Assembly: GCA_016794025.1 (NCBI GenBank)
Contig: JAEUKX010000014.1
Coordinates: 90,713 to 154,712, forward strand
DNA from: Rhodospirillales bacterium
GTDB taxonomy: Bacteria; Pseudomonadota; Alphaproteobacteria; CACIAM-22H2
Reading direction: 5' to 3'
DNA: 64,000 bases
Under the pieces are notes generated by a model. That model made no database searches and was not told the origin of the DNA. It saw only the letters and a program-made list of their open reading frames with translations. This document shows positions 52,079-62,346 of the stretch, one piece after another (positions within the stretch are counted from its first letter, which is position 1; every line of letters starts with the position of its first letter). The position numbers and the translations under genes were made by a program.

Positions 52079-52539
52079 CCGCGGCCGCGATAGCCGGGCA
52101 CGCCCTGCTCGGGCAGCCAAAGCCCCTTGGGCAGACGACCGGTCTGCCAGAAGACGTCGATGGGCATGCCGCCGCGCGGGTACCAGTAGGCGCCGATGCG
52201 CAGGAACTTCGGCCGCAGCAGCGACACGAGCTTCTTGGCGATGTCGATCGTGCAGGCTTCGTGGAAGGCGCCATGGTTGCGGAAGCTCTGCAGGTAGAGC
52301 TTCAGCGCCTTCGATTCCACGAGGAAGCGGCGCGGCACATAGTCGATGACCAGATGCGCGAAATCCGGCTGGCCGGTGATCGGGCAGATCGACGTGAATT
52401 CGGGGGCGGCGAAGCGCACGACATAGTCGGTGCCCGCATGCGGATTGGGCACGCGTTCCAGCACCGCCTTTTCGGGCGTGGCGGGAATGCGCGATTCGCG
52501 GCCGAGCTGCTTCAGCCCCGCATAGATGTTCCTAGGCAT
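52075..52539 (-). CDS. queF: 7-cyano-7-deazaguanine (preQ0) reductase QueF
   Basis: 154 residues, the short unimodular type. The active-site cysteine is in [13 protein letters not shown] and the NADPH motif in [23 protein letters not shown]. QueF reduces preQ0 to preQ1 with NADPH. ATG at 52539 chosen. Last gene of the queG-queA-tgt-queF unit, 4 bases upstream of it ends tgt. Confidence 0.95.
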   Translation of the reverse strand: MPRNIYAGLKQLGRESRIPATPEKAVLERVPNPHAGTDYVVRFAAPEFTSICPITGQPDFAHLVIDYVPRRFLVESKALKLYLQSFRNHGAFHEACTIDIAKKLVSLLRPKFLRIGAYWYPRGGMPIDVFWQTGRLPKGLWLPEQGVPGYRGRG

Positions 52540-53665
52540 CGGCGTCTCCTTCGGCCGCAAGGCCCTGGCGGCGCTCGAACTCGGCGCGGAAGGCGGCGAG
52601 CCTCTCCTCGACGATCGCGGCGCGCAGGCCCCGCATCAGGTCCTGATAATAGGCAAGATTGTGCCATGTCAGCAGCATGGGCCCCAGTATCTCTTCCGAG
52701 CGGATGAGATGGTGGAGATAGGCGCGGCTGTAGTTGCGGCAGCACGGGCACCCGCATTCGGGATCGACCGGCGCGGGATCCTCGGCATGCCTGGCATTGC
52801 GCATGTTCAGCGTGCCCGTGCAGGTGAAGGCCTGCCCGGTGCGGCCCGAGCGCGTGGGCATCACGCAGTCGAACATGTCCACGCCCAGCGAGACGGCCGC
52901 GACGATGTCCTGCGGCTTGCCCACGCCCATCATGTAGCGCGGCCGATCGGGCGGCAGATGCGGCTCGACCGCCGCCAGCGTCGTCTCGCGCTCGGCCTTG
53001 GGCTCGCCGACGGCAAGTCCGCCGATCGCGTAGCCGTGGAACCCGATGGCGGCGAGCGCCCTGGCGCTCTCCTCGCGGAGATCGGCGAAGGTCGAGCCCT
53101 GCACGATGCCGAAGATCGCGTAGCCCGGCCGCTCGACGAACGCCTCGCGGCTGCGCTGTGCCCAGCGCATGGAAAGGCGCATGGACTTCGCGGCCTCCTC
53201 GTGCGTGGCGGGCCACGGCGTGCACTCGTCGAAGGCCATCGTGATGTCGGCATCGAGCAGATGCTGGATCTCGATCGAGCGCTCCGGCGACAGCGCGTGG
53301 CTGGAACCGTCGAGATGCGACTGGAACGTGACCCCGTTCTCGTCGAGCTTGCGCAGCTTGGACAGCGAGAAGACCTGGAAGCCGCCGGAGTCCGTCAGGA
53401 TCGGCCTGGGCCAGTTCATCAGCGGATGCAGGCCGCCAAGTTTCGCCACGCGCTCGGCGCCGGGGCGCAGCATCAGGTGGTAGGTGTTGCACAGCAGGAT
53501 CTCGGCCCCCGTCGCGGCGACCGATTCCGGCAGCATCGCCTTGACGGTGGCAGCCGTGCCCACGGGCATGAAGGCCGGCGTCTCGATCGTGCCGCGCCCG
53601 GTCGTCACGCGGCCGCGCCGCGCGCGGCCGTCCTGCGCCAGCAGCGTGAATCCGAAGCCGCTCAT
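52532..53665 (-). CDS. tgt: tRNA-guanine transglycosylase Tgt
   Basis: 377 residues from ATG at 53665 (ATGA overlap with queA). Catalytic aspartates in [13 protein letters not shown] and [11 protein letters not shown], and zinc ligands in [20 protein letters not shown]. Exchanges guanine 34 for preQ1 in GUN-anticodon tRNAs. A frame open to 54433 upstream is only a shadow. Confidence 0.97.
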   Translation of the reverse strand: MSGFGFTLLAQDGRARRGRVTTGRGTIETPAFMPVGTAATVKAMLPESVAATGAEILLCNTYHLMLRPGAERVAKLGGLHPLMNWPRPILTDSGGFQVFSLSKLRKLDENGVTFQSHLDGSSHALSPERSIEIQHLLDADITMAFDECTPWPATHEEAAKSMRLSMRWAQRSREAFVERPGYAIFGIVQGSTFADLREESARALAAIGFHGYAIGGLAVGEPKAERETTLAAVEPHLPPDRPRYMMGVGKPQDIVAAVSLGVDMFDCVMPTRSGRTGQAFTCTGTLNMRNARHAEDPAPVDPECGCPCCRNYSRAYLHHLIRSEEILGPMLLTWHNLAYYQDLMRGLRAAIVEERLAAFRAEFERRQGLAAEGDADA

Positions 53666-54690
53666 GCCGCGCGCTCGAGCAGGCTGGCGTCGCCGTAGCT
53701 GAAGAAGCGGTAGCCCTTCGCGATCGCGTGCGCGTAGGCCGCCTTCATCCGCTCGGTGCCCGCGAAGGCGCACACGAGCATGAACAGCGTCGATTTCGGC
53801 AGGTGGAAATTCGTCATCAGCGCATCGACCACGCGGAAACGGAAGCCCGGCAGGCAGAAGAGCCGGGTCTCGTCCGCCCACGCGCGCACGCGGCCCGAGC
53901 CGGCCGCGACCGTCTCGAGGACGCGCAGCGCGGTCGTGCCGACCGCGACGATGCGCCGGCCTTCGGCCTTCGCCGCATTGACCCTCGCGGCCGTCGCCTC
54001 GGAAATTTCGCCCCATTCGGCATGCATGACGTGCTCTTCGACATTCTCGGTCTTCACGGGCAGGAACGTGCCCGCCCCGATATGCAACGTCAACGCCGCA
54101 CGTTCCACGCCCGCCGCATCGAGCGCGGCGACCAGTTCGGGCGAGAAATGCAGCCCCGCGGTCGACGCGGCGACCGCCCCTTCGCGCGCGGCCCAGACCG
54201 TCTGGTAGCGCGTCTCGTCGGCCGCGTCGGGCGCGGCGCGCTTGATATAGGGCGGCAGCGGCATGGCGCCATGCCGGTCGATGGCCGCGAACAGCGCGGA
54301 CCCGCCGGCGGAGAAACGCAGCGTCACGTCCCCGCCCTCGCCCTTCTCGACGAGGTCGGCCGCGAAATCGGCTGCGAACTCGATCCGGTCGCCGACCTTC
54401 AGGCGCTTTGAGCCTTTCGCGAAGGCGTGCCACGTGTCGTCGCCCGCGCGCTTGTGCAGCGTAAGTTCCACCTTTGCCGCCCCGCGCATGCCCGTCAGCC
54501 GTGCCTTCAGCACGCGCGTGTCGTTGTAGACGACGAGATCGCCGCGCCGCAGCAGCGCCGGCAGGTCGCGCACGTGCCGGTCAGCAAGCCCGTCCGCCAC
54601 ATGCAGCAGCCGCGCGCCGTCGCGGGGCTCGACCGGAGCCTGGGCAATCAGCGCTTCCGGCAAGTCGAAATCGAAATCGGAAAGTTTCAA
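53662..54690 (-). CDS. queA: S-adenosylmethionine:tRNA ribosyltransferase-isomerase QueA
   Basis: 342 residues starting with TTG at 54690, which overlaps the queG stop (TTGA). Signatures [50 protein letters not shown] and the C-terminal [10 protein letters not shown]. Adds the epoxycyclopentane moiety to preQ1-tRNA. Length normal. Confidence 0.96.
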   Translation of the reverse strand: MKLSDFDFDLPEALIAQAPVEPRDGARLLHVADGLADRHVRDLPALLRRGDLVVYNDTRVLKARLTGMRGAAKVELTLHKRAGDDTWHAFAKGSKRLKVGDRIEFAADFAADLVEKGEGGDVTLRFSAGGSALFAAIDRHGAMPLPPYIKRAAPDAADETRYQTVWAAREGAVAASTAGLHFSPELVAALDAAGVERAALTLHIGAGTFLPVKTENVEEHVMHAEWGEISEATAARVNAAKAEGRRIVAVGTTALRVLETVAAGSGRVRAWADETRLFCLPGFRFRVVDALMTNFHLPKSTLFMLVCAFAGTERMKAAYAHAIAKGYRFFSYGDASLLERAA

Positions 54691-55826
54691 GTCGGTGGGC
54701 TCCACTCCGCGGCAACGGCGGCGTCGGTCTCGCAGGTCGCGCGCTCGCGCGCAAGGGCCGCGAATTCGTCCGCCGGCAGCAGGCGGGAGAGCGCCCAGGC
54801 CGCCATCGCGCGCACCAGCGGCGAGGCATCGCCGGCAAGCCCCCGCGCCACGCCGGCCAGTTCCGCCGACCCGGAATTGCCCACGGCGACAAGCACATTG
54901 CGCACGAACCGGTCGCGCCCGATCCGCTTGACGGGCGAGCCCGCGAACCGCACCCGGAACGCGGCATCGTCGAGCCCGGCCAGTTCGGCCAGAGCCGGCG
55001 CCGTCAGGTCGGCGCGCGGCGCGAAATCCGCCTCGCGCGTGGCGCTGGCAAACTTGTTCCACGGGCAGGCCGCAAGGCAGTCGTCGCAGCCATAGATACG
55101 GTTGCCCATCGCGGCGCGGAACTCGCGCCCGATATGCCCCTTGTGCTCGATCGTCAGGTACGAGATGCAGCGCCGCGCATCGAGCCGGTAGGGGGCCGGA
55201 AACGCCGCCGTCGGGCAGGCATCGAGGCAGGCCCGGCACGCCCCGCAGTGATCCTCGCCCGCCGCGTCGGGCGAAAGGTCGAGCGTGGTGAACACCGCAC
55301 CCAGGAACAGCCACGACCCGAAGTCGCGCGAGACGAGGTTCGTGTGCTTGCCCTGCCAGCCGAGGCCCGCCGCCTGCGCCAGCGGCTTCTCCATGACGGG
55401 GGCCGTGTCGACGAACACCTTGCAGTCGCCGCCGAAGGTCGCGCACATCCAGCGGCCCAGCGCCTTGAGCCGCTTCTTGATCGTGTCGTGATAGTCGCGG
55501 TTGCGCGCGTAGACCGAGATATTGCCCGCCGCCGGCCGGCCGAGCGCCTCGCGCGGGTCGTGATCGGGCCCGTAATTGGCGGCCAGCACGATCACGCTGC
55601 GCGCTTCGGGCCACAGCGTGCGCGGATCGGCCCGCCGGTCGGCATGGGTGGCCATCCAGCCCATGTCGCCCTGCATGCCGGCCGCAAGAAAAGCGGCAAG
55701 CCCGGCCTTGGCGGCCTCGGAGGCGGCCGCCGGCGCAAAACCCACGGCATCGAAGCCCAGCGCCAGCGCATGGGCGCGCAGCGCTTCCTTCGGCGGTCGG
55801 TCGAGCGGTCTTGCATCGGGCGGCAT
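54687..55826 (-). CDS. queG: Epoxyqueuosine reductase QueG
   Basis: 379 residues from ATG at 55826. Two [4Fe-4S] clusters in [12 protein letters not shown] and CDDCLAACP, the catalytic Asp region [12 protein letters not shown], and a C-terminal HEAT-like tail (about 290-365). Cobalamin-dependent last step of queuosine synthesis. Head of the queG-queA-tgt-queF operon, divergent from xdhA with a gap of about 50 bp. Confidence 0.96.
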   Translation of the reverse strand: MPPDARPLDRPPKEALRAHALALGFDAVGFAPAAASEAAKAGLAAFLAAGMQGDMGWMATHADRRADPRTLWPEARSVIVLAANYGPDHDPREALGRPAAGNISVYARNRDYHDTIKKRLKALGRWMCATFGGDCKVFVDTAPVMEKPLAQAAGLGWQGKHTNLVSRDFGSWLFLGAVFTTLDLSPDAAGEDHCGACRACLDACPTAAFPAPYRLDARRCISYLTIEHKGHIGREFRAAMGNRIYGCDDCLAACPWNKFASATREADFAPRADLTAPALAELAGLDDAAFRVRFAGSPVKRIGRDRFVRNVLVAVGNSGSAELAGVARGLAGDASPLVRAMAAWALSRLLPADEFAALARERATCETDAAVAAEWSPPT

Positions 55827-55878
55827 AACGGTGGGATTCTCGCACGAATTCGCGTCACGCGGCAGCGGAGCCGAAGGC

Positions 55879-57327
55879 TTGGTCGACACGATCCGATTCC
55901 TCCTGGGCGATCAGCCCGTGGCACTGTCCGACGTCGATCCGACGACGACGGTGCTGGAATGGCTGCGCGCGTCGGCCGGACGCACCGGTACGAAGGAAGG
56001 CTGTGCCGAGGGCGACTGCGGCGCGTGCACGGTCGTACTGACCGAGCCCGACGGCGCGGGCGGCCTTGCCTGCCGCACCGTCAATTCCTGCATCCAGTTC
56101 GTCGCCACGCTCGACGGCACGCAGCTCCTGACGGTCGAGGACCTGAAGCGCGGCGACACGCTCCATCCCGTGCAGCAGGCGATGGTCGACGCACATGCCT
56201 CGCAATGCGGATTCTGCACGCCGGGCTTCGTGATGAGCCTCTACCAGCTCTACCGCACATATCCGGACGGCGGGCCGCCGGCGCGCGAGACGCTCGACCG
56301 AGCGCTGGCGGGCAATCTGTGCCGCTGCACGGGCTACCGGCCGATCCTCGAGGCGGCCGAGCGGATGCTCGCCTCCCCCCGTGTGCGCGAGACCGACGCG
56401 GCCGAGGCGAAAGCCGTCGCAGCCCTCGAGGGCCTCCGGCGCAAGACGGGGCTTGCCTACCGGGACCGGTTCTTCGCGCCTCTCAATCTCGCGGAGCTGG
56501 CCGCATTGCTCCAGGCGCATCCCGACGCGCGCCTCCTGTCGGGCGGCACCGATCTGGGGCTCGAAGTGACCAAGGCCCACCGCACGATCGGCAAGATCAT
56601 CTACCTGGGCCGCGTGGCCGAACTGCGCGCCATCGTGCGCACGAACACGCATCTCGAGATCGGCGCCGCCGCGACATGGCGCGAGACTGTCCCCGCGCTT
56701 CTGGCCGATTGGCCCGCACTCGACGAGCTTTTCGCGCGCTTCGCGGGCCCGCCGGTGCGCAATGCGGGCACGATCGGCGGCAATGTCGCCAACGCTTCGC
56801 CCATCGGCGACTCCCCGCCCGTCCTGCTGGCGCTCGATGCCGAGATCGACCTGTTCGGGGCGGCCGGCATGCGCCGGCTGCAGCTGGCCGATTTCTTCCT
56901 CGACTACAGGAAGACGGCGCTGGCGCCGGGCGAGGCGGTCGCGCGCGTGCGCATCCCGCTGCCGGCCAAGGGACGGCGCCTGCGCGCCTACAAGGTCTCC
57001 AAACGGCACGACGACGACATCTCCGCCGTGTGCGGCGTCTTCGCGCTGACGGTCGAGAACGGGCGCGTCTCGAATGCGCGCGTGGCCTTCGGCGGCATGG
57101 CCGCGATCCCGAAGCGGGCCGCGGCGTGCGAGGCGGCCCTCGAAGGCCGGCCCTGGACGCTGGCGACGGCCGAGGCGGCGGCGGCGGTACTCCGCCGCGA
57201 TTTCTCGCCCATCGGCGACATGCGCGCATCCGCCGCCTATCGAACGAAGGTCGCCTCTAACCTGCTGCTGCGCTTCTGGCACGAAACCGAGGGCCGCGCG
57301 GCGACGCGGGCCGTGCACTATGGATGA
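55879..57327 (+). CDS. xdhA: Xanthine dehydrogenase small subunit XdhA (2Fe-2S plus FAD)
   Basis: 482 residues from TTG at 55879, preceded by GGAG with 8-base spacing; start supported by the family N-terminus [10 protein letters not shown]. Domains: plant-type 2Fe-2S ([14 protein letters not shown]), second cluster (CGFCTPGF and CRCTGY), then FAD ([27 protein letters not shown]) and a CO dehydrogenase flavoprotein C-terminal domain. Transfers electrons from the Mo subunit. Overlaps xdhB by 8 bp. Confidence 0.95.
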   Translation: MVDTIRFLLGDQPVALSDVDPTTTVLEWLRASAGRTGTKEGCAEGDCGACTVVLTEPDGAGGLACRTVNSCIQFVATLDGTQLLTVEDLKRGDTLHPVQQAMVDAHASQCGFCTPGFVMSLYQLYRTYPDGGPPARETLDRALAGNLCRCTGYRPILEAAERMLASPRVRETDAAEAKAVAALEGLRRKTGLAYRDRFFAPLNLAELAALLQAHPDARLLSGGTDLGLEVTKAHRTIGKIIYLGRVAELRAIVRTNTHLEIGAAATWRETVPALLADWPALDELFARFAGPPVRNAGTIGGNVANASPIGDSPPVLLALDAEIDLFGAAGMRRLQLADFFLDYRKTALAPGEAVARVRIPLPAKGRRLRAYKVSKRHDDDISAVCGVFALTVENGRVSNARVAFGGMAAIPKRAAACEAALEGRPWTLATAEAAAAVLRRDFSPIGDMRASAAYRTKVASNLLLRFWHETEGRAATRAVHYG

Positions 57328-59623
57328 CGCGCGCGCACGGACCGGGAGCGGTCCCGGCGAACCGGTCGCGCACGACAGCGCGGCGCTGCATGTCGCGGGA
57401 ACGGCGCTCTATATCGACGACCTGCCGGTACCCGAGGGCACGCTTGCCGCCTGGTGCGTGCCCAGCCCGAAGGCGCATGCGCGCATCGTGTCGATCGATC
57501 TTTCGGCCGCGCGCGCGGCACCGGGCGTGGCGGCCGTCATCGCGGCGGGCGACGTGCCGGGCCGCAACGATGTCGGCCCGATCTTCAAGGGCGAGCCCTT
57601 CCTTGCCGAAAACGTGGTCGAGTATATCGGCCAGCCGGTCGTCGCCATCGCGGCCGAAAGCGTCGCCCAGGCGCGCGCGGCGGGGAGGCTCGTGCGGATC
57701 GTCTACGAGGACCTGCCCGCGATCCTGACGATCGAGGACGCGCTCGCGAAGGGCTCGTTCGTCGCGAAGCCCTACGTCATGCAGCGCGGCGATGCGCCCG
57801 CCGCCCTCGCCCGCGCGCCCCGCCGCCTCAAGGGAACGTTCCGCAACGGCGCGCAGGATCACTTTTATCTCGAAGGCCACATCGCGCTCGCCGTGCCGCA
57901 GGAGGCCGACGGCATGGCCGTCTGGTCCTCCACCCAGCATCCGACCGAGGTGCAGAAGATGGTCGCGCGCGCGCTCGACCTGCCCGCCAGCGCCGTGACA
58001 TGCGAGGTGCGCCGCATGGGCGGCGGCTTCGGCGGAAAGGAGACGCAGCCCGCCATCATCGCCTGCATCGCCGCCGTGCTGGCGCGCCACGCCGGGCGGC
58101 CGGTCAAGTACCGGCTCGACCGCGACGACGATTTCATGATCACCGGCAAGCGGCACGATTTCCTCGTGCGCTACGACGTGGGCTTCGACGAGGCCGGCCG
58201 CCTGCTTGCCCTCGACATCGCGTTCGCCGCGCGCGCCGGGCATGTGGCGGACCTGTCGACCTCGATCGTCGAGCGTGCGCTGTTCCATGCGGCCAACGCC
58301 TACCACGTGCCCGACATGCGCGCGGTCGGCCACGCCTGCAAGACGCACACGCAGTCGAACACCGCCTTCCGCGGCTTCGGCGGACCGCAAGGGGTGCTTG
58401 CGGCCGAACACGTGATCGACCGGGTGGCCCGCGCGGTCGGGCGCGACCCGCTCGACGTGCGGCGGCTCAATTTCTTCGGGGCGTCGCCTCGCGACGAGAC
58501 GCACTACGGCCAGCGCACGACCGACTTCGTCGCCGACCGCATCGTGTCCGAGCTTGCCGCGGATGTCGGCTACGAGCAGCGTCGCCGCGCGATCGACGCC
58601 TTCAACGCGGCAAGCCCGATCCTGAAAAAGGGCATGGCGCTGACGCCCGTGATGTTCGGCGTGTCGTTCACGGCCATCCAGTTCAACCAGGCCGGCGCGC
58701 TCGTCCACGTCTACACGGACGGTTCGATCGCGCTCAACCATGCGGGCACCGAGATGGGCCAGGGCCTGCACACCAAGGTCCGCCAGATCGTCGCGGGCGA
58801 GTTCGGCGTGCCCGACGCGACGGTGCGCATCGCGGCGACGAACACCGCCAGGGTCCCCAACACGTCGGCCACCGCCGCCTCCGCCGGATCGGACATGAAC
58901 GGCAAGGCCGCTCAGGCGGCCGCCCGCGCGATCAAGGCGCGCATCGCCGATTTCCTCGCGGGCGAATACCGCACGAGCGTCGACGAGGTCGGGTTCGCCG
59001 CCGGCGAGGTGCGCATCGGCGCGCAGCGCCTGCCGTTCCGGGATGCCGTGCAGAAGGCCTATGCCGCGCGTGTCCAGCTTTCGGCCACGGGCTTCTACAG
59101 CACGCCCAAGGTCCATTTCGACCGCGCGCGCGCCTGGGGCCGGCCCTTCTACTATTTCGCCTACGGGGCGGCCTATGCCGAGGCGACGATCGACACGCTC
59201 ACCGGCGAATACGCGATCGACCGCGTCGAGCTGCTGCATGACGTCGGCCGCTCTCTCAATCCTGCCATCGACCTCGGGCAGGTCGAGGGTGCCTTCGTGC
59301 AGGGACTGGGCTGGCTGACCAGCGAGGAGATCGTCTTCGACGCCGGCGGCCGCCTGACCACGCACGCCCCGTCGACCTACAAGATCCCCGTCGCACGCGA
59401 CCTGCCGCGCGACTTCCGCGCGCGCCTGTGGACCGGCGGCGAGAACCGCGAGGACGCCATCTACCGCTCGAAGGCCGTGGGCGAGCCGCCGCTGATGCTC
59501 GCGACGTCGGTCTTCCTCGCGCTCCAGGATGCTGTCGAGGCGGCCGTACCCGGCAAGGGCGCGCAGATCGACGCGCCCGCAACGCCCGAGCGCGTGCTCA
59601 TGGCGATCGAGGCCGCACGATGA
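57320..59623 (+). CDS. xdhB: Xanthine dehydrogenase molybdenum subunit XdhB
   Basis: 767 residues from ATG at 57320. Mo-cofactor motifs RMGGGFGGKE, FRGFGGPQG and SAGSDMNGKA, and the catalytic glutamate in AVGEPPLML. Oxidises hypoxanthine/xanthine to urate. Order xdhA-xdhB-xdhC is standard, with 4-bp overlap to xdhC. Confidence 0.96.
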   Translation: MDDARARTGSGPGEPVAHDSAALHVAGTALYIDDLPVPEGTLAAWCVPSPKAHARIVSIDLSAARAAPGVAAVIAAGDVPGRNDVGPIFKGEPFLAENVVEYIGQPVVAIAAESVAQARAAGRLVRIVYEDLPAILTIEDALAKGSFVAKPYVMQRGDAPAALARAPRRLKGTFRNGAQDHFYLEGHIALAVPQEADGMAVWSSTQHPTEVQKMVARALDLPASAVTCEVRRMGGGFGGKETQPAIIACIAAVLARHAGRPVKYRLDRDDDFMITGKRHDFLVRYDVGFDEAGRLLALDIAFAARAGHVADLSTSIVERALFHAANAYHVPDMRAVGHACKTHTQSNTAFRGFGGPQGVLAAEHVIDRVARAVGRDPLDVRRLNFFGASPRDETHYGQRTTDFVADRIVSELAADVGYEQRRRAIDAFNAASPILKKGMALTPVMFGVSFTAIQFNQAGALVHVYTDGSIALNHAGTEMGQGLHTKVRQIVAGEFGVPDATVRIAATNTARVPNTSATAASAGSDMNGKAAQAAARAIKARIADFLAGEYRTSVDEVGFAAGEVRIGAQRLPFRDAVQKAYAARVQLSATGFYSTPKVHFDRARAWGRPFYYFAYGAAYAEATIDTLTGEYAIDRVELLHDVGRSLNPAIDLGQVEGAFVQGLGWLTSEEIVFDAGGRLTTHAPSTYKIPVARDLPRDFRARLWTGGENREDAIYRSKAVGEPPLMLATSVFLALQDAVEAAVPGKGAQIDAPATPERVLMAIEAAR

Positions 59624-60411
59624 ACGGCTTCCCGCAGAACGACGACTGGCTTGCCGCACTCGCGCGCTGCCGCGATGCCGGCGATCCTTGCGCACTGGTC
59701 ACGCTCGTGACGTGCGAGGGATCGACCCCGCGCGCGGGCGGAACCAAGATGCTCGTCCACGAGACCGGCCAGACCGGCTCGATCGGCGGCGGCCATCTGG
59801 AACTGAAGGCGGTCGAGACCGCGCGCAAAATGCTCGCCGCGCGTGAAGCACTTCCCCGGCTCGAGCGCTTCGCGCTGGGCCCATCCCTTGGCCAGTGCTG
59901 CGGCGGCGCCGTGACGCTGCTGGTCGAGCCGTTCCTTGCCGAACCCTGGCATGTGTGGATCTTCGGTGCCGGCCATGTCGGCAAGGCGCTGGTCCATCAT
60001 CTCGCGGGGCTGCCGGCCCGCGTGACGCTCGTCGACCCGCGCGCCGACGCACTTCCTGCCGTACTTCCGGCGAACACGCGTGCGCTGCACGAACCGCACG
60101 TCGCCGATGCGGCGGTCGACGTGCCGCCCGGTGCAATGGCACTTGTGATGACGCACAGCCACGATCTCGATTTCGCGCTGGTCGAACGGCTGCTGCGGCG
60201 CGGCGATCTTGCCTATGTCGGGCTCATCGGGTCGCACAGCAAGCGCGCACGTTTCGAGGCCCGGCTTGTCGCGCGGCAGGTCGATCCGCGCGCACTGGTA
60301 TGCCCGATTGGCGACAAGTCCCTGAACAGCAAGCATCCGCACGCGATTGCTGTTTCAGTCGTAGTCCAACTGATGTCATTGAAATCAATGCGGGAAGCGG
60401 TCGAAGTTTGA
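59620..60411 (+). CDS. xdhC: Xanthine dehydrogenase accessory protein XdhC
   Basis: 263 residues from ATG at 59620 (ATGA overlap). The N-terminal XdhC domain has EGSTPRAGGTKMLVHE and GSIGGGHLE, and a Rossmann domain follows (WIFGAGHVGKALVHHLAG). It inserts sulfurated molybdenum cofactor into XDH. Length matches the family. Confidence 0.95.
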   Translation: MNGFPQNDDWLAALARCRDAGDPCALVTLVTCEGSTPRAGGTKMLVHETGQTGSIGGGHLELKAVETARKMLAAREALPRLERFALGPSLGQCCGGAVTLLVEPFLAEPWHVWIFGAGHVGKALVHHLAGLPARVTLVDPRADALPAVLPANTRALHEPHVADAAVDVPPGAMALVMTHSHDLDFALVERLLRRGDLAYVGLIGSHSKRARFEARLVARQVDPRALVCPIGDKSLNSKHPHAIAVSVVVQLMSLKSMREAVEV

Positions 60412-60457
60412 CGCAGGTCAATGCTGCGGACCCTGCGTGGGCGCAGGAATCTCCGTC

Positions 60458-60961
60458 ATGCTTGCACTGGACCTGCCCTTCACGAGAACTGCGGACATCC
60501 GCGGCCGCATCCGTTGTCCGCACCTGCTGGAGCTCTACGAATACTGGGCGCGCATGGCCGACGGCGGCCGGCTGCCGCAGCGTCGGCGTTTCGATCCGCT
60601 CGAGCTTTCCGGACCCGTCTGGCCACGGCTGTTCCTGATCGAGACGGCATCGCGGCCGGAGGAATGCCGCGTGCGCGTGCTGGGCACTTATCTCGTCGGC
60701 GCCTATGGCCGCGAATTCACGGGCTGTCGCTGCACCGACGCGGAGATCCCGCGCTTCTCGAAGTCAACGACCTATCGGCTGCTGCGCGACATCCTCCACG
60801 AGAAGACGCCGCAGTACGCCTACGCCGAGACGCAGTTCCGCTTCAATGACGACTACCGGCACTGCGAGCAGGTCCTGCTGCCGCTCGCCGACGACCATGG
60901 CGGGCTCGCCGCGGCGGTGGGCGCGATCGACTTCCCCGGACTTCGGAGCGGCTGCTTCTGA
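60458..60961 (+). CDS. PAS-domain (PAS_5-type) protein
   Basis: 167 residues from ATG at 60458, chosen for AGGA 9 bases upstream (GTG at 60437 is possible). The sequence LLELYEYWARMADGGRLPQRRRFDPLEL and RPEECRVRVLGTYLVGAYGREFTG is typical of the PAS_5 family found in alphaproteobacteria. Single PAS fold, no output domain. Function unknown; lies right after xdhC. Confidence 0.78.
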   Translation: MLALDLPFTRTADIRGRIRCPHLLELYEYWARMADGGRLPQRRRFDPLELSGPVWPRLFLIETASRPEECRVRVLGTYLVGAYGREFTGCRCTDAEIPRFSKSTTYRLLRDILHEKTPQYAYAETQFRFNDDYRHCEQVLLPLADDHGGLAAAVGAIDFPGLRSGCF

Positions 60962-60982
60962 GACAGCCGCCCCGGTGGCCGG

Positions 60983-61330
60983 TCACAGCGAGGCGATGAC
61001 CGCGATCTCGACGAGGTACTGGGGACCGGCGAGCTTGGCTTCGACGGTCGCGCGTGCGGGCGTGTTGCCCGGCGACACCCAGGCATCCCATACCGAGTTC
61101 ATGTCGGCGAAGGTGCGCACGTCGGACAGCCAGATGTTGGCGGCGACGAGCTTGGTCTTGTCGGTGCCCGCTTCCTTCAGCAGCGCGTCGATCTGGTCGA
61201 GGATCTGCTGGGTCTGCTTCTTGACATCCGGGACCGGGTCGGCGGCGACCTGGCCGGCCGTATAGACGGTCGAACCGTGGACGACGGCCTGGCTCATGCG
61301 GGGGCCGGCTTTGATGCGCTTGATCGACAT
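60983..61330 (-). CDS. RidA/YER057c/UK114-family protein
   Basis: 115 residues. Family signatures: MSQAVVHGSTVYTAGQVAADP, QTQQILDQIDALLKEAG, and ARATVEAKLAGPQYLVEIAVIA with the arginine that binds the imine carboxylate. RidA proteins hydrolyse reactive imines/enamines. Convergent with the PAS gene (21-bp gap). Confidence 0.9.
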   Translation of the reverse strand: MSIKRIKAGPRMSQAVVHGSTVYTAGQVAADPVPDVKKQTQQILDQIDALLKEAGTDKTKLVAANIWLSDVRTFADMNSVWDAWVSPGNTPARATVEAKLAGPQYLVEIAVIASL

Positions 61331-61429
61331 GGCGGGCGTACCTCTGCTGCTTGGTTTTGACTGTTGGCGCGCTTGGCGATTACGACGAAACGGCGCTTGC
61401 GCGCAAGCCCGCTCCGGTGCTGGCCCGCT

Positions 61430-62194
61430 TCAGTGCTGGCCGCGCGTGGCCCAGCCGGTGAAACGGCTCTCCATGGCAACCGTGATGCCGTACATCACGA
61501 CACCCATCAGCGCGATCACGATCAGGCCCGCGAAGACGAGCGGCACGTCGAACCGCGCGGAGGCCGCCAGCATCAGCGCGCCGATGCCCTCGTTCGAGGC
61601 CACGGTCTCCGCGACCACGGAGCCCACGAACGCGAGCGTGATCGCGACCTTCAGCGAGGCGAAGAAATAGGGCAGCGAGCGCGGGATGCCGACCTTCCAG
61701 AGGATCTGCAGCTTGCGCGCGCCGAGCGAGCGCAGCACGTCGCGCATCTCCGGCTCGATGGTCGCAAGCCCGGTCGCCACGTTCACGGCGATGGGCAGGA
61801 AGGCGATCATGAAAGCCGTCAGGATCGCCGGCACGGCGCCGATGCCGAACCACACGACGAGGACCGGCACGACGGCGACCTTGGGCACCGAGTTGAAGCC
61901 GATCAGCACGGGATAGAGCCCGGCATAGACGACGCGCGAGGCCCCGATCGCGACGCCCGTGAACAGCCCCACGACGACCGCCAGCGCGAACCCGGCAAGC
62001 GTCATGCGCAGCGTGAACCAGGCGTTCTGCCAGATCGGGCCCCACAGCCGCACGAGCGTCTCGAGCACGACGGAGGGTCGCGGCAGGATGAATACCGGCA
62101 CGTCGAAAGCCGCGCACACGGCCTCCCACAGCACGAACAGCCCGACGACCGTGGCCACCGGCATGCCGTAGACGATCAGTCTTTCCCTGTCCAT
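61430..62194 (-). CDS. ABC transporter permease, SsuC/TauC-like, without adjacent partners
   Basis: 254 residues, about six membrane helices. The binding-protein-dependent permease motif (EAA loop) is MRDVLRSLGARKLQILWKVGIPRSLPYFFASLK. This subfamily imports nitrate, sulfonates, taurine or pyrimidines. No ATPase or binding protein is beside it in the window. It is followed 99 bases on by ridA in the same orientation, and preceded by about 150 bp shared with the divergent WecA-like gene. Confidence 0.88.
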   Translation of the reverse strand: MDRERLIVYGMPVATVVGLFVLWEAVCAAFDVPVFILPRPSVVLETLVRLWGPIWQNAWFTLRMTLAGFALAVVVGLFTGVAIGASRVVYAGLYPVLIGFNSVPKVAVVPVLVVWFGIGAVPAILTAFMIAFLPIAVNVATGLATIEPEMRDVLRSLGARKLQILWKVGIPRSLPYFFASLKVAITLAFVGSVVAETVASNEGIGALMLAASARFDVPLVFAGLIVIALMGVVMYGITVAMESRFTGWATRGQH

Positions 62195-62346
62195 GCGGCT
62201 CCCCCGGGCGTCCCGTCATCCGGCCCCCGGCTTTGCAAGCGGCGTTCCGGCGGACACGGGCCGAGACTAGGCAGCCGCCCGCCGCCCGCGCAAGCCGCAT
62301 TGCCGGCCCTGTTGATCGGCCATGCCCCGGCGGGCTAGCAAGGAGC

